Shown: positions 14,773 through 19,532 of the stretch, one piece after another | Layout of the letters: every line of letters begins with the position of its first letter | Numbering within the stretch: the stretch's first letter is position 1 | Assembly (NCBI GenBank): GCA_964245075.1 | Contig: CAXTLC010000084.1 | Span: forward strand, 1-19,532 | Direction: 5' to 3' | Source: LMUY01 sp964245075 | GTDB lineage: Bacteria; Pseudomonadota; Alphaproteobacteria; Acetobacterales; Acetobacteraceae | Length of the DNA: 19,532 bases | The notes under the pieces: model-generated | The model's input: the letters and a program-made list of their open reading frames with translations, nothing else | Told to the model about the DNA's origin: nothing | Databases searched by the model: none | Position numbers and translations under genes: made by a program

Positions 14773-15888
14773 ATGCCTGACCATGCCCTGAAGCCTTCAG
14801 CCCTGGATTGGGACGACCTACGCTTCTTCTTGGCCGTTTCGAGGCACCGCACGATCCCTGCGGCGGCGAAGCGGCTCGGCGTCACCCAATCCACTGTCAG
14901 TCGTCGCCTGGCATCGTTCCAGGAACGTCTGGGCGTCCTGCTGCTTCATCGCACCGGGGAAGGCTACCTTCCTACTTCGGCGGGTGAAAGCATCCGCTCC
15001 CACGTCGAGCGGGTCGAGGTGGAGGCGCTTGCGATCGAGCGGGCCATCGCGGGGCTCGACACGCGTTCGGAGGGGCTGGTCAGGGTGGCGTGCTCGCAAC
15101 TGCTCACAAGCCACTTGTTGACGCCGAGCTATGCGGCATTGCAGGCGACCCACCGCGGCCTCATCGTCGAGGCCGCACCCGAGGCCGACTATGCCTCACC
15201 AGGAACGGGCGACGCGGACATCGTGGTGCGCTTGCGGCAATTCGACCAATCGGATCTCGTCGTGCGCAATGTCGGCACGATCGCGTTCGGGCTCTACGGC
15301 AGCCCTGGCTACTTCGCCCGCCATGGTGAGCCGGATGTGTCAGACGGACTTGCTGGCCATCGCGTGATTGCCCAGGCTGACGACCACGCCAGCCCGGTTC
15401 ACGCCGCTTGGCTGACCGATCACGCGGGGCAAGCGAATATTTGCCTGAGAACCGACAGCTTGGAGACGCAGCACTGGGCGGCGCTCTGCGATACCGGGCT
15501 TGCCTTGCTGCCGCGGTTCCGGGCGGACACCGATCCGGGGTTGCGCCGAACAGACGTGGCAACTCCGGTTCCTTCCGCGGATATCTGGCTGGGAGCGCAC
15601 CGGGAAAGCCGCAAGGTCGCCCGCGTCCGTATCGTGCTGGACTGCATCGCGGCAACGCTCCGCAATCGGGCGCACGTCCTCAACCCAGGCGGAAACTCGG
15701 AGAAGACGGGCAAGCGGCGCGCCCGCCTCTCGCAAGACTACAATGCGGAGCCGGCTGAGACCGTGCCCATGGCGTCAGGTGGCCTGGGTGACAGCGATCC
15801 TCCGACTGTGCAGCATGTCGGCGCCTGGTATCCGGAACCGAGCCTCATGCCGGTGGATCTCGCCCAGGCGCATCCTTTCCGGGCCTAG
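14773..15888 (+). CDS. LysR-type transcriptional regulator with a C-terminal extension
   Basis: A 371-residue protein from the ATG at 14773, which puts 10 residues before LDWDDLRFFLAV as usual for the family. In-frame alternatives are ATG 14743 (preceded by AGGCAAG) and GTG 14692. The N-terminal winged helix is clear: AAAKRLGVTQSTVSRRLASFQERLGVLLLHRT at about residues 30-61, then GYLPTSAGE. A substrate-binding (periplasmic-binding-like) domain follows to about residue 300, containing LYGSPGYFARHG. Residues about 305-371 form an extra hydrophilic tail (Pro/Gly/Ser-rich) absent from the usual 300-residue members. The second-domain pattern resembles LysR proteins that act on their own or adjacent genes, but its inducer and targets are unknown. 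It is convergent with nirD, which it need not control. Confidence 0.85.
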   Translation: MPDHALKPSALDWDDLRFFLAVSRHRTIPAAAKRLGVTQSTVSRRLASFQERLGVLLLHRTGEGYLPTSAGESIRSHVERVEVEALAIERAIAGLDTRSEGLVRVACSQLLTSHLLTPSYAALQATHRGLIVEAAPEADYASPGTGDADIVVRLRQFDQSDLVVRNVGTIAFGLYGSPGYFARHGEPDVSDGLAGHRVIAQADDHASPVHAAWLTDHAGQANICLRTDSLETQHWAALCDTGLALLPRFRADTDPGLRRTDVATPVPSADIWLGAHRESRKVARVRIVLDCIAATLRNRAHVLNPGGNSEKTGKRRARLSQDYNAEPAETVPMASGGLGDSDPPTVQHVGAWYPEPSLMPVDLAQAHPFRA

Positions 15889-15924
15889 AACAACCGGCAG
15901 GTCCCCGGTTCAGCCGTGCGGGGC

Positions 15925-15975
15925 GCCGATGGGCGGCCTACGGCAAGCCAAGCCTGCCGCAGGCCGCCCATCGGC
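15925..15975. terminator. Long perfect hairpin between LysR-type gene and nirD, probable bidirectional terminator
   Basis: GCCGATGGGCGGCCT (15925-15939) is exactly complementary to 15961-15975. After a single A/C mismatch a further 5 bp (CGGCA/TGCCG) extend the stem around a 9-base loop. It sits between two convergent genes and directly touches the nirD stop codon. There is no long T run on either side, so termination would not be of the textbook intrinsic type. Confidence 0.6.
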
Positions 15976-16317
15976 TCAACCTGCCAAAGCCGCACTGTCG
16001 GCCTCATGCAGCAGCATGATCGTTCCATCAGGGTCGGTCCGAACCGGATAGGTCTTGATGCTGCATTCCGTGCCGATTCCCGATCCGGTGCACAGGTCGT
16101 AGGTCCGGTCGTGCAACGGACACACGACTGATCTGCTGTCGATCAGGCCGTCCGCCAACGGCCCGCCGCGATGCGGGCAGTGCGCCTGGGTCGCGAACAC
16201 GTTGCCGTCCCGGGTGTGGAACACGGCCAGGCACTCGTCACCCAGCGAGCCGGGCAGGGGAACGTTGCGGCCTTCCCCGGGCGGGATCTGCGAGAGGTGT
16301 GCGATGACGCGTTCCAT
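15976..16317 (-). CDS. nirD: Nitrite reductase [NAD(P)H] small subunit, Rieske type
   Basis: A 113-residue cytoplasmic Rieske-fold protein. The [2Fe-2S] ligands are complete: Cys47 and His49 in CPHRGGPLADG, and Cys66 and His69 in CPLHDRTYDL. Intact ligands set it apart from E. coli NirD, which lacks the cluster, and agree with the assimilatory type. It partners NirB in reducing nitrite to ammonium. Its ATG lies 2 bases after the nirB stop, and the ribosome site GGAAGG is inside the last codons of nirB, so the two are translationally coupled. The C-terminal tail (HEADSAALAG) is short. Its stop abuts the long hairpin that probably ends the operon. Confidence 0.92.
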   Translation of the reverse strand: MERVIAHLSQIPPGEGRNVPLPGSLGDECLAVFHTRDGNVFATQAHCPHRGGPLADGLIDSRSVVCPLHDRTYDLCTGSGIGTECSIKTYPVRTDPDGTIMLLHEADSAALAG

Positions 16318-16319
16318 GC

Positions 16320-18767
16320 CTAGCCTTCCACGGGCAGCAACGAGGCGAACTGGTTCTCGGTCTTCGGTGCCGTGCGCTCCTTCCAGGGGTCCTTCACGGC
16401 GGCGCAGGACGCATCCATGGCGGCGTCGAGCGCCGAGGCACTGCCTTCGCTGTCATCGACCACGACGGCGCGGGCGCGCTCGATGCCCACGCGTTCGATG
16501 AACGTGTGGGTGCGTTCCTTGTACTTGGCATTCTCGCGATACCACTGCATGAAGCGCCCGGTGATCCGCATCACTTCGTCCTCGCCGTCCACGGTGCACA
16601 GCACGTCTCCCTTGCGGACCGCGGACCCGGCGGCGCCCCCGACGTAGATCTCCCACTTGCCGTTGCCGATCGCGACCGCGCCGACGTCCTTGACCATCGC
16701 TTCCGAGCAATTGCGCGGGCATCCCGCGGTGGCCAGCTTCAGCTTGCCGGGCGCGTCGATGCCGCGGAACTTGCTCTCGATCTTCTTGGCCAGGCCCATG
16801 CTGTCGCCGAGGCCGAACCGGCAGTAATCGGTGCCGATGCAGCTCTTGCAGGTGCGATAGCTCTTTCCCCAGGCCCAGCCTGCCGGCATGTCCAGGTCGG
16901 CCCACACCTTGGGCAGGTTCTCCTTGCTGATGCCCACCAGGTCGATGCGCTGTCCGCCCGTCAGCTTGACCAGCGGCACGTCGTACTTCACCGCGACCTC
17001 GGCGATCCGCATCAGGTCCTTGGGGGTGGTGATGCCGCCGGGCATCTCCGGCACGACGGAGAACGTCGCGTCCTTCTGGATGTTGGCGTGAACCCGGTCG
17101 TTGATGAACCGGGCGTCACGCTCGTCCTCATACTGGTCGTTCCAGATGGTGATCAGCAACGACGCGAGCGCCGGCTTGCTGGCGGCGTCGGACCTGCCTT
17201 CGAAAGCCAGCGCCGCGAACACCGACGAGACGGATCTCAGGCCGAGATCCTTGATGGCAGCGGCCAACTCGGGCTTCGCCATCGGGATGCACGGGACGTA
17301 GTAGTGGATCGACGGGTCCTCCTCCGCCTGCCCGCCGCAGAACCAGTCGACCACCTCGTTGACCAGCGACTTGCAGGAGCCGCAGCCCATGCCGGCGCGG
17401 GTGGCCGCCATCACCGCCTTGCCGCTGCGATTGCCGCCCGCGACGCAGGCGCCGATGGCCCCCTTGGTCACGCCGTTGCAGTTGCAGATCTGCGTGTCCG
17501 TCGGCATCTCGTCCAGGGTTACCTTCTGGGACGGCGTGCCGAGGTCGAACAGCAGCCCCAGCCGCTCGTCCGGCAACGGGCTGTCACGCTCGAAGGCCTG
17601 CATCAGGTAAGCCGCCTTGCTGATGTCGCCCATCAGGATGCCGCCGACCAGGCGGCCATCGCGCACGATCAGCTTCTTGTACGTGCCGCGTTTCGCTTCG
17701 GTGAACTGGATGGTCTCGTCGCGCTCCTCCTTGGCTTCGGTGAGGCCCATGGAAGCCAGTTCCACCCCCATCACCTTCAGCTTGGTCGAGAGCTTCGAGC
17801 CGTGGTAGGCCGCATCCAGGTTGTGCTGGGTGACATGCTCGGCGAAGACCTTGGCCTGCTCCCACAGCGGAGCGACCAGGCCATACACCTTGCCGCGGTG
17901 CTGCGCGCACTCGCCGACGACGTAGACGTTCATGTCGTCCATCGAGCGCATGTGGTTGTCCACCACGATGGCACGCTCCACCGTCAACCCGGCCCGGTGG
18001 CCGATCTCGGCGTTCGGCTTGATGCCGGCCGAGATGACGACCATGTCGCAATCCAGCGCCGTGCCGTCCTTGAACGCCAGGCCGGTCACCGCGCCGTCGC
18101 GCTCCAGGATCTCGGTCGTCGACTTTCCGAGATGGATGGTGATGCCCATCTTCTCCATCGTGGCGCGCAGGATGGCCCCGCCGGTCGTGTCGACCTGCGC
18201 CTCCATCAGGTGCTGGCCGAGATGGACCACATGCACCTCGCAGCCATGGGTCATCAGCCCGCGCGCCGCTTCGAGGCCCAGCAGGCCGCCGCCGATCACC
18301 GCCGCGCGCTTGCTGCGCTTGGCAGCCTGCTCGATGCCCGTGCAGTCGTCGATGGTGCGGAAGGCGAACACACCCGGGCGCAACGCGCCATCCGCGCCGG
18401 ACGCCCCTTTCATGGGCGGAATGAATGCCCGGCTGCCGGTGGCGATCAGCAGCTTGTCGTACCCGGCCTTCACACCGTCGGACGTGCGGACCATGCGGGA
18501 CGCACGGTCGATCTCGGTGACCCGTGCCCCCGCGTGCAGGGTGATGCCGTTGTCCTGGTACCAGGCCAGCGGATTGATGAAGATCTCGCTCGCGTCCTGT
18601 ATTCCGCTGAGGATGTTGGACAGCATGATGCGGTTGTAGTTGCCGTACGGCTCGTCGCCGAACATGGTGATGTCGAATTGGCCGCCGCCGCCGAGGGCGA
18701 GCACTTCTTCCACCGCCCGTGCGCCAGCCATGCCGTTGCCGATGACCACCAATCGCTGCTTGGCCAT
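16320..18767 (-). CDS. nirB: Nitrite reductase [NAD(P)H] large subunit
   Basis: An 815-residue cytoplasmic flavoprotein that uses NAD(P)H to reduce nitrite to ammonium in six electrons. In order: FAD-binding fold with LVVIGNGMAGAR at 6-17; NAD(P)-binding fold with AAVIGGGLLGLEAARG at about 155-170; a BFD-like [2Fe-2S] domain with Cys428, Cys430, Cys462 and Cys465; and a siroheme/[4Fe-4S] nitrite/sulfite reductase domain with Cys643 and Cys649 (CIGTDYC) and Cys683 and Cys687 (GCPRNCSEA). All cofactor ligands are present and the length is normal. The ATG at 18767 is fixed by GGAGG upstream; the in-frame TTG at 18782 is rejected. It follows the 116-residue unknown gene by 16 bp and precedes nirD by 2 bp. 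No nitrate reductase or siroheme synthase gene is in the window. Confidence 0.95.
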   Translation of the reverse strand: MAKQRLVVIGNGMAGARAVEEVLALGGGGQFDITMFGDEPYGNYNRIMLSNILSGIQDASEIFINPLAWYQDNGITLHAGARVTEIDRASRMVRTSDGVKAGYDKLLIATGSRAFIPPMKGASGADGALRPGVFAFRTIDDCTGIEQAAKRSKRAAVIGGGLLGLEAARGLMTHGCEVHVVHLGQHLMEAQVDTTGGAILRATMEKMGITIHLGKSTTEILERDGAVTGLAFKDGTALDCDMVVISAGIKPNAEIGHRAGLTVERAIVVDNHMRSMDDMNVYVVGECAQHRGKVYGLVAPLWEQAKVFAEHVTQHNLDAAYHGSKLSTKLKVMGVELASMGLTEAKEERDETIQFTEAKRGTYKKLIVRDGRLVGGILMGDISKAAYLMQAFERDSPLPDERLGLLFDLGTPSQKVTLDEMPTDTQICNCNGVTKGAIGACVAGGNRSGKAVMAATRAGMGCGSCKSLVNEVVDWFCGGQAEEDPSIHYYVPCIPMAKPELAAAIKDLGLRSVSSVFAALAFEGRSDAASKPALASLLITIWNDQYEDERDARFINDRVHANIQKDATFSVVPEMPGGITTPKDLMRIAEVAVKYDVPLVKLTGGQRIDLVGISKENLPKVWADLDMPAGWAWGKSYRTCKSCIGTDYCRFGLGDSMGLAKKIESKFRGIDAPGKLKLATAGCPRNCSEAMVKDVGAVAIGNGKWEIYVGGAAGSAVRKGDVLCTVDGEDEVMRITGRFMQWYRENAKYKERTHTFIERVGIERARAVVVDDSEGSASALDAAMDASCAAVKDPWKERTAPKTENQFASLLPVEG

Positions 18768-18775
18768 GATGCGAT

Positions 18776-18780
18776 CCTCC
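18776..18780 (-). promoter_or_regulatory. Ribosome binding site deciding the nirB start
   Basis: GGAGG on the minus strand lies 8 bases before the ATG at 18767, in the gap after the unknown gene. Confidence 0.75.
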
Positions 18781-18783
18781 AAT

Positions 18784-19134
18784 TCAGATCTCGACGATGC
18801 CGATGTCGAGCACGATGGTGCCGCTCACGCCGGCGGCCGCGCCGAAGAACACCTCGATGCGGGTGTCCGGCTGCAAGTCCTCCACGACCACGAGCGGGAC
18901 GTGGGTGCCGTTCCTGGCGCCCAACGGAAAGGTGCGGGCCGGCTTGCCGTCCTGCATGAGCGTCAGGTAGGCGAGCTCGCTGCTGGAGTTTCCGCCGCGC
19001 AGATAGACGAGCTGCGCCCGCTTGTCCGCCGGCACGACGTAAACCAGGGACGGATCGAGCAGGGCCGGTTTGTCCAAGCCGGCGCCGGTGAAGGCGAAAG
19101 CGCCATTGAGGAAGCGCGGCGTCGAATCGATCAT
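18784..19134 (-). CDS. Conserved-looking unknown protein, first gene of the nirBD operon
   Basis: A 116-residue protein that I do not recognise. It has no signal peptide, membrane segment, cysteine or metal-binding cluster. The sequence alternates hydrophobic strands with turns (FAFTGAG, LVYVVPADKRAQLVYLRGG, ELAYLTLMQDGKPART, HVPLVVVEDL, RIEVFFGAA, GTIVLDIGIVEI), which suggests a small beta-sandwich or jelly-roll. The ATG at 19134 has GAGG 5-8 bases upstream, and its stop lies 16 bp before nirB on the same strand, so it is almost certainly co-transcribed with nirBD behind the operon promoter. A role in nitrite assimilation (assembly, stability, or small-molecule binding) is inferred from this position alone. 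Confidence 0.75.
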   Translation of the reverse strand: MIDSTPRFLNGAFAFTGAGLDKPALLDPSLVYVVPADKRAQLVYLRGGNSSSELAYLTLMQDGKPARTFPLGARNGTHVPLVVVEDLQPDTRIEVFFGAAAGVSGTIVLDIGIVEI

Positions 19135-19265
19135 GGAACCTCGCGACTGATGATTGAGTCAGGGCGGCTAGGGGGAGGTTGCTGCTTACGCGTGCGTCAC
19201 AACCCAGGCGGCAATCAGGACGGTGTCGCGATGCCGGTCTGCCTGTTTCTTATCCAAATGATGCG

Positions 19266-19279
19266 ATGTTGATCAACAT
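19266..19279. promoter_or_regulatory. 14-bp perfect palindrome in the nir operon leader
   Basis: ATGTTGATCAACAT is an uninterrupted palindrome about 130 bp before the first gene of the nir operon and downstream of the proposed sigma-54 promoter. The core TTGATCAA resembles FNR/CRP-type half sites but lacks the 4-base spacer of a true FNR box, so the binding protein is unknown. Confidence 0.45.
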
Positions 19280-19351
19280 TTCTGATCCTTGTCGGCAGCT
19301 TACAGGCGCGGTGCCGGAAATCCAGTCAGTTTCATGCTTGCCGCCGGTCAA

Positions 19352-19367
19352 TGCAACCTGCAAGCCG
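19352..19367 (-). promoter_or_regulatory. Candidate sigma-54 promoter of the unknown-nirB-nirD operon
   Basis: Minus-strand CGGCTTG-CAGG-TTGCA keeps the invariant GG and GC with 10 bases between them and the TTGCA block. It differs from the TGGCACG-N4-TTGCW consensus at three positions. Transcription would start near 19340, giving a leader of about 205 bases before the ATG at 19134. No better sigma-54 match was found between 19141 and 19340. Confidence 0.5.
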
Positions 19368-19380
19368 GTTTCGCAAGCCC

Positions 19381-19434
19381 GGAGCTCGCTTCCGATCGAA
19401 GTAGGTCGGAAGCGAGCTCCACCTTGTTGTTTTC
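19381..19434 (+). terminator. Strong intrinsic terminator, plus strand, with no upstream gene
   Basis: GGAGCTCGCTTCCGA (19381-19395) and its exact complement at 19406-19420 form a 15-bp perfect stem with a 10-base loop, followed on the plus strand by a T-rich stretch (TTGTTGTTTT, 19424-19433). Read on the minus strand, the stem is followed by GGGCTTG, so the element points to plus-strand transcription, although the only annotated operon nearby runs the other way. Confidence 0.65.
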
Positions 19435-19501
19435 ACGAGCGTCTTTACCCGACGGCTGACCCCGGGCGGCCGGATGATGCTCTGGTCCCTTGTCGCGTGC
19501 T

Positions 19502-19520
19502 GGTGATGGGCCGAATCACC
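19502..19520. promoter_or_regulatory. Inverted repeat GGTGAT-N7-ATCACC upstream of the nir promoter
   Basis: Perfect 6-bp arms spaced by 7 bases, about 135 bp upstream of the -24 element of the nir sigma-54 candidate. The position and spacing suit an activator site, but the arms do not match the NtrC consensus (TGCACC-N5-GGTGCA). Confidence 0.4.
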
Positions 19521-19532
19521 TGACTGGCCAGG

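Larger units (their letters stand above)
19135..19532. other. 398-bp region upstream of the nir operon
   Basis: No protein-coding gene is convincing here; an open frame of 114 codons over 19179-19523 has no recognisable features. The region holds, from the operon outward, a leader with the 14-bp palindrome, the sigma-54 candidate, the plus-strand terminator and the GGTGAT inverted repeat. I saw no clear pair of ANTAR-type hairpins in the leader by eye. Confidence 0.6.

Noticed and set aside
16506..18959. Open frame of 817 codons antisense to nirB
   Set aside because: nirB has every expected motif; the antisense frame is an artefact of third-position GC.
19268..19277. FNR box in the nir leader
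   Set aside because: The core is TTGATCAA with no spacer; a true FNR site is TTGAT-N4-ATCAA.

Overview
The window looks like chromosomal DNA from a high-GC alphaproteobacterium, most plausibly Rhodospirillales/Acetobacteraceae. I base this on the strong G/C third-position bias (it also creates very long antisense ORFs), a protein with a C-terminal Hint_2 domain, an AapJ-type amino-acid binding protein, a CtrA-type TTAA-N7-TTAA site and sigma-54 promoter-like sites. The taxonomic placement is inference. No rRNA, tRNA, CRISPR array, transposase or phage gene was seen.

Layout. (1) 1-871: the 3' end of a MocR-type aminotransferase-domain protein, convergent with a small tyrosine/dual-specificity phosphatase. 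(2) 1129-5693, plus strand: a 942-residue subtilase-like protein ending in a Hint autoprocessing domain, a secreted chalcone-isomerase-like protein, and a D-2-hydroxyacid dehydrogenase. (3) 10096 down to 5730, minus strand: a tight three-gene operon of FAD-dependent amine/amino-acid oxidoreductase, AI-2E-family membrane protein and membrane sensor histidine kinase without a response regulator. (4) 10114-11130, plus strand, divergent: an orphan AapJ-like periplasmic amino-acid binding protein. (5) 11159-11977, minus strand: a formate/nitrite (FNT) channel behind a near-consensus sigma-54 promoter. (6) 12752-15888, plus strand: a polyprenyl-phosphate sugar phosphotransferase for exopolysaccharide, a coupled small unknown gene, and a LysR-type regulator with an unusual C-terminal tail. 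(7) 19134 down to 15976, minus strand: an operon of an unknown 116-residue protein, NirB and NirD, with a weaker sigma-54-like promoter about 220 bp upstream.

How the genes work together. The clearest system is assimilatory nitrite use: the FNT channel admits nitrite and NirBD reduces it to ammonium with NAD(P)H. Both units carry GG-N10-GC sigma-54-type promoters, which suggests shared nitrogen (NtrC-type) control. They lie on the same strand but are separated by the opposite-strand exopolysaccharide/LysR block, whose upstream region is AT-rich and carries the CtrA-type site. The binding protein and the FAD oxidoreductase, transcribed divergently from a spacer of 17-35 bp, suggest uptake and oxidation of an amino acid or amine.

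The best candidates for something undescribed are the unknown gene heading the nir operon, the protease/Hint fusion lacking the usual HGTH motif, and a strong plus-strand terminator at 19381-19434 with no gene in front of it (possible small RNA).
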